From Cryptomeria japonica (Eukaryota; Streptophyta; Pinopsida; Cupressales; Cupressaceae): DNA of 64,000 nt. Below, one piece after another: positions 1 through 12,538 of the stretch. Numbering within the stretch: the first letter of the stretch is position 1; each line of letters begins with the position of its first letter. The DNA lies in assembly GCF_030272615.1 (NCBI RefSeq), contig NC_081406.1, positions 462,302,072 to 462,366,071 of the forward strand. The letters are read 5' to 3'. A model generated the notes under the pieces. That model did no database searches. It was given only the letters and a program-made list of their open reading frames with translations, and had not been told where the DNA came from. Both the position numbers and the translations under genes were made by a program.

Positions 1-936
1 TGATGGTATAATCTTTGTGATTTCATTTGATTTGCATTGTCCTAGGCTATATTCATATGTTATGGTGGATCTTTGTTGTTGTTAGGCTATGGTTTTGTGG
101 TTGAATTCATTTAGCCTTTCAATATTGTTGTTATCCACTTTCACCAAAAATACCAATATATGAAGCTAACATGGGAGATTGATTTGGCAGGTCTACAAGG
201 TAACAATCTAAGGCATCGATCTCAAAGTTTATTGAATTTATTTTTGTTTAGGCCGACATGTAAATAAAATTTAATATCATTGTAAGCCGACATAAGAAAT
301 TTATGTTTGTGTTTGGGAAGGGTATTTAAATCAGTTCGGTTAGGTAATTTTGAGAAGGTAATAGAATGTAATGGAATATAGAAATGTGATATTTTGCAAG
401 CAATCTTGATCGACAGAATGCGAATGTATTATTCTGTAGTCAGTCTTGGATATTGGTTTAGAGTTTTGGGAAGCGAAGCAAGATACCAGTAAGGAAGGAC
501 ACAATGTAAACTGGTATAGACTATTCTTTAACTAGAACTCATCCAGCATAGTAGATGCACTCTCAAAGTTCAAAATTTTATTTGTAACTCCATATGTGGT
601 GTTTGTAGTCAATGAGGCTCCTTTTGTGATGACCATTGTTGTCTAGGCTATTGGCCCTCTTGCATGTGCAAGCCCCTATTGTAATATTTATTCATTTGGC
701 TAGTAGATATATATTGTGGGTCTCCAATCCCACCGTGGTTTTTTCTCTTTGAGGTTTTCCACATATATACTATGTGTTATGGTGTATGCTCTTGTGGTTG
801 CTTCATTTCTATTTGTTGTTATATTCTTTCATGTTTACCGGTTATTGAACTGCATTGTTAATAAGGTTAAAATTGATTATACCGGTGGAACACTGATTCA
901 CCCCCCCCCGCCTCCCAGTGTTCTTGGATTCCAACA
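1..936 (+). mobile_element. Element E: 3' end of a Ty1/copia LTR
   Basis: Only the right end of this LTR can be placed. The stretch around 716-770 carries the block CCACCGTGGTTTTT followed by a GGTTTTCCACAT-like run, which also occurs near the ends of the LTRs of elements C and S. It ends with a poly-C tract and CAGTGTTCTTGGATTCCAACA, the usual layout of plant copia LTR ends. The end at 936 (CA) is fixed because the next base begins sequence that aligns with the LTR of element D around 27350. No primer site follows, so this is a 3' LTR or a solo LTR. The left boundary is not visible and may lie off-window. Any duplication would be ATTTC at 937-941, but the partner is not in view. The open frame at 716-985 is not a gene. 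Confidence 0.6.
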
Positions 937-1014
937 ATTTCCAACATATTTCCATTTCTTTCTATGTTTAGGAAACCTGTATTGAGTTGCGATCTTCAGA
1001 ATAGGAATTGTTTG
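937..1014 (+). mobile_element. Element D, 5' LTR, small left fragment
   Basis: This 78-base piece aligns by eye with 27345-27435 in the 3' LTR of element D (shared pattern: pyrimidine-rich CTTTCT, a TTAGGAAA/CTAGAAATAGG block, GAGTTGCGATC/AAGTTGCAATC, then AATAGG). Element E cuts it on the left and element A on the right. D resumes at 21298. Confidence 0.65.
1010..1014. repeat. Target-site duplication of element A, left copy (GTTTG)
   Basis: GTTTG directly precedes the first LTR base (TGTAG) at 1015 and recurs at 21298-21302 directly after the last LTR base. This five-base match is the duplication expected from a retroviral-type integrase and fixes the ends of A. Confidence 0.85.
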
Positions 1015-2416
1015 TGTAGTTACATAAATCTTTCCATTTTAATTAAATACATATTTACTATTTATTTGATTAAAACCCCACTAGACATCAGTTAATTAAA
1101 TTAATATTTAATTAATTTATCTTCAAACATTTTCCTATTATTTAAATAAATTATTCAAATTATTTTAATTAATTCATTAAACCAAATTCACAATCAATTA
1201 AATAAATAAATCATATTTATTTCATTTAACCCCTTTTCCTCTTTTAAATAAATTAAATAAAACATTTATTTAAATCATTTATCCCCCCCACTTGCATTTT
1301 CCTACAAATGCAAGTTGCAACCACAAAATTGAAATAAATGAATTTTAATTTTAATAAAATCCTATTTTCCTTCACCCACCAAACCCACTTCCATTCCTAA
1401 AACTCCCTTCTAGATTCTTCTAAACCCTTCCTAATTAACCTAATCCATCCCTTAATTATTGTCACATTCCTAAGCAACTTGGAGTCACTTCTCAAAGGCT
1501 TCAAAGTCTTTGAAAACATTTAATGCAATTTAACCTCTAAAAGTCTTCTAAACCACTTATGGCTCTTACATGACCATTTATGGTTAATCCCTAACTCAAC
1601 CCTCATATGACTCATGTGTCTCCTCAAGCATTTATTGCTTTTACCATGGTTATCCCTTTTACCTTTGCACAAGAGTTTATCCATTGGATAAAAGCTTTAT
1701 TCTTTGAATAAAGAATTTATTCACTCAACCCAACCTTGATCTTAACTCCCAAGTTAATTCTCAGGTCATGTCAGGCATTTAATGCTTATTCCCTCTCCTC
1801 TCAACCTATCTTATATTGACAGTCATCCTAGGATTGGGTTGAAAGTCCTCACATGGATTGAATATCATTCAATCCTGACCCTTGTTGAGATTACTCAATC
1901 TCAACCATCCATTGCTCCATTTTTTCTATAAATAGAACCCATTTCTTCATAATCCAGATCTTGAAAAATTGTATATATTTAATCTATAGGCATTTCTAGA
2001 GAGCATTTAGCATCATATTCACTCTTTTGGTTTAAAATCAATTAGTTAATTAGATAAATCTCTCATTTCAACTATTATTCACACTTGCATAGCATAGTTA
2101 AAACATTTCAATCTTGAACCTCCATAGGCATCCATAGTGTAAAAAGCTACTGAGAGCTACACTAATTTGGAACTTGGAGAGGAGAGGAACAAAGGAGAGG
2201 GAGCTAAGAGCATGTTAGAAGGCATTTGGAGATGCCTTGTGATATTTGTTTCCCTAGTTAAATACTTTAGCATGTTTTTAGTGTCTCTTTTGATATGCCT
2301 ACTTAGATTAGTTTTTGGTTGAATAATACTAACCTTTGATCCTTGGTTCTTGTTGTTTTTGTGTGTTATACGGCCACAAGCTTTAGTCTAACCGTTGTGT
2401 ATTTTGCAGAGCATCA
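1015..2416 (+). repeat. Element A 5' LTR
   Basis: It begins TGTAG and ends GCATCA, so it has TG...CA ends, and is 1,402 bases long. It matches 19865-21297 along its whole length with scattered substitutions (roughly 94-95 percent by eye). The first 350 bases are rich in AATTAAAT blocks. The middle shares a TTGACCATGGTTAT-like block with the LTRs of element B, so the two families are related. A TATA box lies at 1927. Confidence 0.85.
1927..1934 (+). promoter_or_regulatory. LTR TATA box (TATAAATA)
   Basis: TATAAATA follows CCATTTTTTC and is kept at the matching position in all four LTRs of elements A and B (1927, 20808, 43938, 60470). It is the likely core promoter for the sense transcript, with initiation expected about 30 bases downstream. 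Confidence 0.7.
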
Positions 2417-2418
2417 TT

Positions 2419-2439
2419 TGGTGAACCTGACGTGAATCC
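2419..2439 (+). other. Element A primer-binding site
   Basis: TGGTGAACCTGACGTGAATCC begins two bases after the LTR and starts with TGG, the complement of a tRNA CCA end. Elements D (21600) and F (29530) have closely similar sites, so the three probably use the same tRNA primer. I could not name the tRNA. Confidence 0.65.
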
Positions 2440-2497
2440 AACAAACACATTATTTTTAACAAACTAACTTTTTGACTGTTTAGCTTGACACACAAGT

Positions 2498-2740
2498 CGC
2501 GCTTTGGCGGTTTTGTCCATGCTTTAGCGCTATTGCAATTTGAAATTTTAGCACTATTGTTCTTACAATGGCACTATTGCTTGTATTATAGCGCTTTTGC
2601 TTATTAACTAGCACTTTTGTCCATGTTGTAGCGCACTTGTTATTGTTGTTTAAAATTTTAGTTTAGCGCTTTTGGCTATACTTTAGCACATTAGTGTTAA
2701 GTAGCGCTTCTATTTTTACACAGAGTAGCGCTATTGTAAC
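2498..2740 (+). repeat. Sense-side array of the motif TAGCGCTATTG
   Basis: About ten degenerate copies of TAGCGC(T/A)(A/T)TTG, including TAGCACTATTG and TAGCGCTTTTG, are spaced irregularly by 20-35 bases, starting about 60 bases after the primer-binding site. The same motif occurs as its reverse complement (CAATAGCGCTA) at 18930-19310. The spacing is too irregular for a simple satellite. I see no coding reason for it. Confidence 0.75.
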
Positions 2741-2886
2741 ATAACGTTGTAAAAAAAGGCCTTGTAACCAAGAAAATAAATTTTCTTAGGCTTGTATAAG
2801 CCCACCATATGTTCGGATTTTCCTAACTGTTTGTTTCGTGTGCAGGTTTAAATTAACTCCTTTTGTTGTTTCAAGTTAAATTTTTT

Positions 2887-3135
2887 TTTCATTTGATGCT
2901 CTAAATTTCACAAATTTCATTTATTGCAAGTTAGGATCCATTTCATTTGGTGCTCTAAAATTCACAAATTTCATTCCTTGCAAGTTAGGATCCATTTCAT
3001 TTGGTGCTCTAAAATTCACAAATTTCATTTCTTGCAAGATAGGATCCATTTCATTTGGTGCTCTAAAACTTACAATCAAATTTGTTTTCATTGCAAGTTA
3101 GGGATACACTCTATTTTTGGTGCTTAAAACAAGAC
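2887..3135 (+). repeat. 54-base tandem repeat, about four and a half copies
   Basis: The unit contains TTGCAAGTTAGGATCCATTT followed by CATTTGGTGCTCTAAAATTC. The landmark AGGATCCA starts at 2933, 2987 and 3041, so the period is 54. A diverged copy follows near 3099. Because 54 is a multiple of three, the array gives a short open frame of 18-residue repeats, but there is no other sign that it is translated. It lies in the transcribed leader of element A. Confidence 0.8.
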
Positions 3136-4242
3136 AAATCTCATTTATTGCATAAAATTTAAGAAAACTCACAAATACACACTTCAATTTTTGGGCAAGT
3201 AAAAAGAACAATCAATTTTTGTCATTCTTTGTTACAAAGCGATTTTACTTCATGCAAATGTGTTTTTCATTAAGTTGACCAGGATTTCAAATTCTAGTTT
3301 ACTCAAACATATTGCCTTTGAAGTTAAAAAGAACATCATGATTGTTGGAGGAACATCTCCAATTAGATATAACATCATTGCAATGACAAGTTAAAAATAA
3401 CAAGTGTATTTTGTGATTGGCATGCTTGTGCAAAAGAGTTGGTCGAGGGGTCCTACTTCTAACACACACTATCCTCTCCCTTGGCTTTCGTGGTCCTAGG
3501 TGCAAGAGAAAAGTGCTAGTAACACTCAAGTTTTATTTTTTTAAGAGAGGCCTACCAAGAGACACATCACTCTTGGGAAAGACCTCGCATGGTAAATCCT
3601 TCGAGCTGCTAGAGAAATTAGGTGAGAGCGAAAGTTGTAGCCTTGGGTATAGTTGTTCCTACAATGTAACTTGCCAAAAGGATAAATGGGCCCCACCACA
3701 AGTTACAAGGCTCTTAAGTGAGTCACTGTAGAATGAACTTATGTCCAAAGACATAAAAAATTACTAAACACTTTTAAGTAGTAGCCCACTCATTCTATTG
3801 ATTGAGGATATTTGTGATAAATTTAGTGCAAGAGCATAGATGGTTTTTCTCTCAATATACTCACCATATATATTTTCTTGAGTAGAAACATAGCTTTTTG
3901 AAAGGTTACTTGTAGCCCGATAAAAGTGGTGACTCCCCCATCATAGGGATCATCTATTTCTTATACTCATGCAAGACTTAGTATAACACATCCTTACCTA
4001 CCACAGTGGGATTCATAAGGTATGTAGTACCAAAGTTGAAGAAATATCAAGATGTGAGCTGAAATTATCGCAACTGGCCATTTGACCTTAGGGATAAAAA
4101 GTGCTTGAAGTGTTTTCATTTTTGAGTCAAGCCTAGTACAAATTGAGCTGACTTCAGGATTTGGAAAACACCTAAAATACATTTTAAGGGAAGGGTCATA
4201 AATATTTCAAAAGATTGGGTTGATCTAGACCCATACTTACTT
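3136..4242 (+). other. Element A leader, no convincing gene
   Basis: This stretch between the tandem repeat and ORF1 resembles 45290-45620 in element B in patches, for example GGAGGAACATCTC at 3348 and near 45343 followed by TCATTGCAAT. The matching parts do not keep a shared reading frame, so I read it as untranslated leader. The open frame at 3417-3731 is not supported by B. Confidence 0.5.
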
Positions 4243-4797
4243 GTGCCTTTTGAGGCAACATTCTTGTGTTTGTGTGTTTGCTTTGTTTTCTTGTCAAAGA
4301 AACATCATAAATCTGAAAAAACCAAAACAAAGTATTCATCCAATACAAACATTTCCAAAAACACAAAAGATCAAAAACAAAGAGCAATAACAAAAAGTAT
4401 CAAACTATATGACCATTTTTCACATCTTGAGAAAGAAGAATCTTCATCAACACATAAACTTGAAGAAAAGACCATTGAGCTCAAAGGCTTTAATCAAAGG
4501 AGGAAATTCTTCTATCTTAATAGACAAATATTTGTCTCTCATAGAGCCTTCTTACGTCACATGCATCTTTATCTTCAAGGTAAATCAAACGAATTTGATC
4601 AAGAGTCATTGAACCATAGAGCTTTTATGCAATATTGAGCTTTGAGTTGTCACAAGAACAAAGGAGGCAAAATCAATCCTGATTTCTTTCCCGACATTTG
4701 CATCACATATAACGTAGCTTAGGAAGAACCACCAACCCCTGAACAAGAAGAGGAAGAGTTTGTTCCTTTTGTAACACAAAGTTTCTATCGAAGTTAA
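4243..4797 (+). pseudogene. ORF1 upstream of gag, element A
   Basis: An open stretch with in-frame stops at 4636-4638 and near 4730 precedes gag. Its second half matches an ORF at 47107-47442 in element B in the same order: a basic block with FLRH, then LYLQGKSNEFDQESL (B: LYIQNKSNKFDKEPL), then GGKINPDFFPD and PPTPE. Conservation of protein rather than DNA between two diverged elements argues that it was once a real protein. The Ogre lineage is known for an extra ORF1 of unknown role before gag. The N-terminal part is rich in Lys, Thr and Ser. No ATG was found at the left limit given, so the true start is uncertain. I recognise no catalytic motif. Confidence 0.5.
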
Positions 4798-5138
4798 ACA
4801 TCTCATCCAATATCATATTAACACATCATCAATCCATTCCAACTCTCAAAGCATCAAAAGGCTTTTTTCCTAAGTTCTATTTCAATATTGCTTGAATCAA
4901 ATACAAAAAAACATCACTTTTTAGAGTGTCTCTACATATAGGATAAATTCATCCTAAGAGGCATCTCTACATAGGTTAAAACTAGTCTATGAGTGAATCC
5001 TCTCATTACAAGGTAGTTAAGTCTATAACACATCTCAGATTTCTCTAAACCTTATCACATCACACTTTGTCAAACAAAACAAGCTGCAATTCAAGAAAGA
5101 ACTCTAGTAACATCTACCTTTAAGTACTAGAGATCCAT

Positions 5139-7150
5139 ATGCAAAGCAACCCACCAAACATAAATCTCTCATTTCATCAAACTCATCATCATTTTCACCC
5201 AACTTCAACAAAAAATTGTAAACAAAATGGCTCAAATAGATCTAGAACTAGACAAATGGAAATTGAGGAAGAAGAGGAGGAAAATATCAATGAATTCCAA
5301 GAAGCCTTGGGAGGAAACGTAAATGATGAAAATCCAAGTACTCCTACTCCTACAACAATAGAAAGGGAACAACACAACCCTCTCTTTAATAGACTATTTG
5401 ATGAAATACTCAGGAGCAATGTTGATGCTCACTTTTTAAGACTTGCTCAAGAAGGAGCCAAAGTACCCTCTGACTTTGATGTTGCACAACTAAGGCAAGC
5501 ATCAGAATGACAAAGTCACAATGAGGAGGAAAGAGGTTGAGATCCCATCAGATACAACCTTCATCAAGGTAATCCACCACCTCCTCCTCCTCCAAATGAA
5601 ATAGAAATGTTGCAGCAACAAGTTGAAAATCTCGCCCAACAACTTCATAGTGGTGTGAAAACTAATCAATTTTCACTCAATGACATTTGTCCCTATCCCT
5701 TTGATAGGAACCTTCATATTGCACCTTTTCCATGAGGGTTCGAAACAACCAAGTTTGAAAAATATAGAGGAAAAGGAGATCCTCGTGATCATGTTCGAGA
5801 ATTCCATTTAGCTTGCCTCGAAGTAGCATACAAGGATACATACCTAATGCACCTTTTTCCCCAAAGCTTGGGAGGAACAACCACATTATGGTTTTCCCGA
5901 TTACCAGGTGGCATTAGGACATTTGAAGAACTCATCCAAAAGTTCTTGGCACATTACTCACACAACATTGAACATGATATCACTATGGCTGATCTATGTA
6001 ACACTAAACAAAAACTAGGTGAACTATTTTCAGTCTTTCTACAACGATGGCGTCAAATGTCAGCAGATGTTCTCTTCACTTACCTAAACAAGAACTAGTG
6101 GAAATATTTATTTCCAACTTAAATGAAGAAATGGAATTTTACTTAGACATGAAAGACATGGATTCGTTCAATGACATGATCACAAAAGGCTTGAAATGTG
6201 AGTGGGCTCTCATCAAGAAAGGACTTATCAAAATCTACAATGAACCAAAGGATGGCCCTTGTCCACGCTTCAATAGTGACAAGCCTAACTTCTAGAACAA
6301 AAACAAAAATATCATCAACGATGAGGTTGTGGATGCAAGAACTATCAAAAGTGCACAACCTGTGGTTTGATTTGCAGGACAGAACCCCCACCCAAGAATA
6401 ACACAGTTGCTCCTCCAAATCAAGGATGCAACACATCTCAAGAGGAATCCAGACAACATCAACAAAATATTAAACCAAAACGAACATACACTCCCTTAGG
6501 GGAACCCATCGAAATAGTGTTACATCAGATGGCTTCTCAAAATCTGGTCACCTTACCTGAAACATCAAATTATCAACCTCAAGTGAAACCTTCATGGTGG
6601 AGGGATACTAAATGTTGCAATTTCCATCAAGGGAAAGGGCATAAGACAAGCAATTGTCACAAATTGAAAGATCTTATTCAGGATCTTATTGACCGAGGTG
6701 AAATTGAAATCAAAGGACATGACCCAAAGACAACAAACAATGATCATCTCATGTTTAAAAATCCACTTCCATTACAAGATCAAAGGGGTCCTTCCACTTT
6801 AGGGCAAAACACAGATACCACCAATTATACGCAAGCTGCATATAATTACATTGTGAATCACCTATATGATGCCAGTGAACAAATTGCAACTATTACCATC
6901 AAAAATCCCAGCTCCACTTGCAATGTTGTTACACATCACGGAAAGATTACCATAAACGTAGCTCCACAAGGCACCCTATCTATGCCAAAACAGTATAACC
7001 TTGTGGACCAATTAGACAAAATGCCCACACTAATATCTATCTTAGAGCTATTGCGCCTATCTCCATCCCATAAAACAATCTTGGATCAAGCTCTCCAAGA
7101 GGTGTCAGTCCCTACAAACCTAAATACAGATCAGTTTCAAGCCATGGTTG
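5139..7150 (+). pseudogene. gag, element A
   Basis: The ATG at 5139 opens a Glu-rich N-terminal part, then a stretch with a poly-Pro run and a Gln-rich helix, then the retrotransposon gag core near 5680-6120 (motifs DICPYPFDR, DHVREFH, LFPQSLGG, FLAHYSHNIEHDITM, LCNTKQK). A CCHC-like knuckle follows at about 6590-6720: WWRDTKCCNFHQGKGH, then C and a LKDLIQDLIDRGEI tail, which is the Tat-type knuckle. The frame is lost twice (near 6050-6100 and 6295-6367) and stops lie at 5508-5510 and in the following 250 bases. The partner gag in element B (47504) has the same order. The product would have formed the particle shell and packaged the element RNA. Confidence 0.75.
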
Positions 7151-9490
7151 GAAATCTAAGGTCATCACCTTGTCTCACTTTCTCTGAAAGTGACAACTCA
7201 CCCTTCCAGCAATCTCACAATGCCTCACTCCACATTGAAGGGTTTAGCAACCAACATAGGATCAAGCGAATCTTGATCAATAATGGAGCAGGCCTGAATA
7301 TATGTAGACTATAATTAGTTACAACTCTGGGATATGTAATTGAATCAGTGGATCCCCGCAAGAAGATCACAATCAAAGCCTATGATGATGCAGAGTGTTC
7401 ATCCAAAGCAGTTGTGCTACCAATCTGAGTGGGCCCTATGGTGAAACACATCATCTGTCAAGTTCTGGACCTTCCTCTATCATACAATTTGTTGTTAAGA
7501 AGACCTTGGATACACACCATGCAAGCCATCCCATCCACCTACCATCAGCGTATCAAGTTCCCACATAATGGTGTAGAAATCACAATCCTAGGCGATACAA
7601 ACCCCTTTTCATATTGTCATAATATCAGCCATCAACCAAAGATTACTATTCCCAACAATAAAGAAGCCATCTCCTCCACATCATACATAATTCTAGCCTC
7701 TCTTTCCAGTTCAAACACCACTATACCCAAGCAGAAGAAGCTTAAGATGAAAATAGCAGAGGAATGTCTTGTGGAATACAAATTGAGTCAACTCTTTTGT
7801 GTGGGACAAATGCCTACTTCTCCTAGGACACATGGAAAACCTCAATAGTTACTTCAAATGCCACTGGTCAAATCAGCATGTACTTTGATGCCATTCATCC
7901 TTGGAAAGAGTCAAGAAGAAGAGACAAGAGATGAGGACTTAGCAAAATGGATCTATAAAGACCCAATCACCACAAACATCCCACAAGCTAAGCTTCCCAT
8001 AGATCAATATGGCAAAGGCCTTCTCATTATGCAAAGAATGGGTTATGATGGTTAGAGTGCTTTGGGACCTTGCAAGCAAGGAAGACATGAAACGCTACAG
8101 CCAAAATTAAAGCCCAAAGATAACACTGGCCTAGGCTTTCAAAAGGCGATCCTTCCTTAGCTTAGATTCAAAGGGAAACCCAACAAACCACTATATTAGC
8201 CTATTACAAAGAGGTCACCTTTGATTATAAAAGCAGCACCAAACACCATAGCAACTACCCCATCGAGGCTAAAAAACCCAGCACAACCATCTACAATACC
8301 CATCATCCCACCAATCAAACCAATAACCCCATCAGCAGTAGCAATGACATCAATAGCACCATTAGCAGCAACAACTGAATCAAAATGCACAATAGTATCA
8401 ACACCATTAGCAATTCTAGCAGAAGTAGCAAAGTCAACACTACCGATACTCCTCGTATCAAATTTGTTGATCCCCATAATCCTTCCTGCAACACCAATCA
8501 TTTCATCTACAAAGGTACATCAACATATCACACCTGCAGTGTTTAACTCAAAGGATATCCCAGTATGGTATAGTAATCGGTTATTGGAAAGCGACTTAGA
8601 GACCGACTCGCATGAGTGGGAATTTGAATCAGTGCAGCTTAATACTTTAGATGAGGAAGACACATCACTACCCTCACCCCACAAAGATATCCCTATTTAC
8701 GGAGAAGCACAAATAAAGACCTCTTGGGTTCTTGAATCGGAAACTTCTTCCACAGACCCTATGTCACATCCTACACCTAATTCTGACAAGGAGAGTACCA
8801 TCAATGACCTTCAACACAACATCTTAACCCTCACTGACACATCTAACAAACTCAACCTAATCAATGAGGTAATGCCCATTATACATCCTGAACTCATCGA
8901 AATGGAACCAACCTAATCTCCCATTTCTTGACCACTTCCAAAATGATGAGGCGATCATTGACTTTTTGGAACTACAAGATAACATACCAAGCGAGGATCA
9001 CAAAGCCAGATTCACCATAGAACTTAATAGCGCAGCATACTTTGGGGCGGATGCCAAACATTTCAGCTGCAAAAATATAACAATAAAACATGGATCTTCC
9101 AGTGAAAACCACACTATGGCACTATTTGATCCCACAAAAGTAAAAAGAAAGAGCGTATGCAATGGTGAAAACCTCTCTAAGGTTCCTGAGGATGAAAGGT
9201 TTGACATCCTTCCCTTTAGTACATAGCAAGAATGATCAATGATTCTCATCGAAGAAACCAAAGAATACAACGTGGGGACTCTTGAAACTCCTCACCACAT
9301 ACATCTAGCATCTCTTTTGACTTTAGAGAAACAACCTAAGTTTGTAGACTTCTTCCAGAAGCATCAGATCAACTTCACATGGTCATATGTAGACATGCCT
9401 GGTCTTGATCTGGATTTAGTCATGCATCACCTCACTATAGCAGAAGGAGCCAAACCTGTCAAACAGAAACTTCACAAGATGCATCCTTAG
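7151..9490 (+). pseudogene. Protease, G-patch-like motif and linker, element A
   Basis: The protease lies at about 7220-7560. Its active-site region reads NNGAGLNIC, where element B has DGVAGLNIC and the Tat consensus is an Asp before Gly; here the Asp codon has become Asn. The flap-side motif YNLLLRRPWIH follows. At about 8005-8150 comes GLLIMQRMGYDG, a stop, then a stretch ending in TGLGF, matching the G-patch-like motif of B. From 8221 to 8916 the frame is low-complexity, rich in Ile, Pro and Thr, and has no counterpart that I recognise. The segment at 9239-9490 ends in VDMPGLDLDLVMHHL and VKQKLHKMHP, the conserved lead-in to RT in Tat elements. Stops and a frameshift near 8900 break it. 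Confidence 0.65.
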
Positions 9491-12400
9491 ATTGCAGTAC
9501 TAGTCAAAGTAGAACTTAAGAAACTCCTAGATGTTCATTTTATTAGACCAATTGATTATGTAGATTGGATATCCAATATTGTGTCTATCGGCAAACCAAA
9601 TGGGGGCATCTGTATCTTTACTAACTTTAGAGATTTGAACAAAGCATGTCCTAAAGATGACTTCCCCCTACCAAACATCAACATAATAGTGGACCTAACA
9701 ACGGGACATGTCATGCTTTCACTCATGGATGGCTTTTTTAGGATACAATCAGATAAAGATCACATAAGAGGATCAACATAAGATGACCTTCACATGTCCA
9801 TGGGGAACATACTACTAGAATGTAATGCCTTTTGGTCTAAAGAATGCAGGAGTGACCTATCAACAAGCAATGACCACCATATTCCATGACATGATTCATA
9901 CCATAATGGAAGATTATGTTGATGACTTACTGGAGAAATCACTCACAAGAGAAGGTCATTTGGAAATATTAGAGAAAATCTTTGACAGACTAGAACAATA
10001 TCATGTGCGACTCAACCCAAACAAATGTGTCTTTGGAGTAACCTCAGGGAAACTTCTAAGATACATTGTCTGAAGCAAAGGTATTGAGGTCGACCCAGCA
10101 AAAGTCAAGGCAATCATGGACATGCCACCTCTAAGGAACATCAGTCAGCTAAGGACACTACAAGGGCGACTTCAATCATTCTGAAGATTCATTGCACAAT
10201 TGGCAGATAAGTGTCACCCCTTTACACACCTGTTACAGAAGAATACCCACTTTCAATGGGATACCAGATGCCAGCAAGCATTCTAGATGCTTAAAGATGA
10301 TCTCATGAATACACCATTGCTAATCCCACCAGATCCGAGCAGACCTCTATTACTCTATATTTCAGAAACAATTACAGCATTGGGTGTACTACTGGCACAA
10401 CATAATGCAGAAGGGAAAGAGTGCACTGTTTACTATATCTCTCGCACACTGGTTGGCTATGAACTCAATTAAACACCTATTGAGCAAGCTTGCCTAGCAA
10501 TAATATTGGTAGCCACTAAGCTAAGACACTATCTATTGACACATAAAGTACAACTCATTACAAAGATTGATCCACTCAAGTATTTACTCAGCAAAGTAGC
10601 ATTGACAGGCCGCTTGGCCAAATGAGTGATGATCCTCAGTGAATTTGACATCGAGTATGTGGACCATAAAGCTATCAAAGGACAAGTCATTGTAGATCAG
10701 TTGGTCGATGCACCACTCATAGGTGATCGTCCTCTCATTTCCAATTTTCCAGATGAAGTGATATTCATGATCATAGCAACACAACCATGGAAATTATACT
10801 TTGATGGTTCATACACTAGACATGGCTCGGGGGCAGGCATTTTTTTATCACACCTCAAGGTGACAGCATCCCAAAGTCTTACAGGCTCACATTTCCATGC
10901 ACAAACAACATAGCAGAGTATGAGGCCTTGATCACAAGACTCAAGCTAGCCATACAATGGAAGTTACAAGAACTGCAAGTATATGGAGACTCCCAACTTG
11001 TCATTCAACAAGCAACTGACAAATATTAGACTAAAGATGACAAACTCATGTCGTACAAACAAATGGTGGACAAATTCAAGACATCATTCACTACTATAAC
11101 CTTTGAGCAGATAGCCAGAGATCAGAATCAAGCTGCTGATGGTATGGCTACTATTGCATCTCTCCTAGATCTTCCACAAAATTCAACACGTTACGAGTTC
11201 TTGGTCGAATAGCTTTGGATTCCCACTTATGATATCCCTAAATTTGAGATGATATGTTGCCTTATTAGTTCTGAATCCCCATTGTACGGTGAATTTTACA
11301 CCTAGCTCCATGATCACACACTTCCTCCTAACCAATCAAATAACCAACATAAAACCTTAATTTGCGAAACCGCTCGATATACCATTATTGTTGAAACCCT
11401 ATACCAACGTATTCTTGATGGCACTCTCCTTCGATGTCTAGAATAGGATGAGATAACAAAGGCCTTGGAAGAGGTACATGAAGGAATTTGTGGAACTCAT
11501 GCAAGCGGTCCGTCACAAGCCAAGAAACTCCTGTGCACTAGATACTATTGGCCATCTATGGAAAAAGACTCCTACTACTTTGTCAAAAAGTGCAAGAAAT
11601 GCCAAGTTCATGGAGACCTAATACATGCACCAGCATAGGAATTGCAACCGATCACAACACCATGGCCTTTTTGTCAATGGGGCCTTGACCTTGTCGGTAA
11701 AATCCATCCATCTTCATCCAACGACCACAAATTCATTATTACCACCACTAAATACTTCACAAAGTGGATCAAGGTTGTTCCACTTACCCAGGTTACCAGC
11801 AAGAAGATCACCTCATTCATCCTTAATTACATCATCTGCCGGTATGGTGTACCCATGTCCATCATCACATATAATAGTCTTCCTTTCAAAAATCAGGATA
11901 TCTGTGAACTTTGTGAGAAATTTCACATCGAACACCACTTTTCCACTCCCTATTACCCACAAGGCAATGGTCAAGCCGAAGCATCAAACAAAAACATACT
12001 GAGAATCCTCAAAAAGATAGTTAATAATGTCAGTCGTGATTGACATGTTCAATTGAATCCAGCACTATGGGCATATCGAACTAGCATTCGAACCCCTATA
12101 GGTGCAACTCTCTACTCACTAGTCTATGGCGCAGAGGCTATCTTACCTATTGAGGTTGAGATACCATCACTACGAGTTTCCTTTCATAATCTCATAGATG
12201 ACAAAGCATATAGGGTCTCACGTCTTTAGGACTTATAGCTCCTTGATGAGAAACAACAAGCTACATACAATCACCTCAAAGCCTATCAACAGCGTATGAG
12301 CAGAAGCTACAATCACCGAGTTAGACCTCGTACATTTGAGGTAGGTGATCTTGTTCTTCAAAAGAATCCACATAACCAACCCAACCGAGAACATTAGGGA

Positions 12401-12538
12401 AAGTTTGAATCAAACTGGCTGGGTCCATATGTTATCACTGTTGTATTTGGGTCTGGGGCATATCAGTTGGCTACGTCCAAAGGAGAACCACTAGCAGATC
12501 CAATCAACAACATGCACCTAAAATGGTTTTATACATAA
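9491..12538 (+). pseudogene. RT, RNase H, archaeal-type RNase H and integrase, element A
   Basis: The domains run in the Ty3/gypsy order. RT is at about 9500-10180 (FRDLNKACPKDDFPLPNI, MPFGLKNAGVTYQ, and the catalytic box as DYVDDLL). Classical RNase H is at 10290-10720. A second, archaeal-type RNase H is at 10780-11170 (LYFDGSYTRHGSGAG, later GDSQLVI), a hallmark of the Tat lineage. Integrase follows: zinc-binding HEGICGTHAS with CKKCQ near 11480-11610, core WGLDLVGKIHPSS near 11680, a degraded second Asp position (ITYNSLPF), and PQGNGQAEASNK near 11960. The C-terminal part ends GPYVITVVFGSGAYQL and stops at 12536-12538. No chromodomain is visible. The frame changes near 9780 and again before 11642, and stops are frequent. 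Confidence 0.85.

Noticed and set aside
716-985. An 89-codon frame at the left edge
   Set aside because: It runs from a copia LTR end, through its poly-C run, into the D LTR; it crosses an insertion junction.
2419-2439. Naming the tRNA primer of element A
   Set aside because: I could not match the complement to a tRNA 3' end with confidence.
3417-3731. A small gene in the leader of element A
   Set aside because: The matching leader of B does not keep the frame.
8196-8501. Minus-strand frame of about 100 residues
   Set aside because: It is a shadow of a low-complexity plus-strand segment rich in Ile, Thr and Pro.
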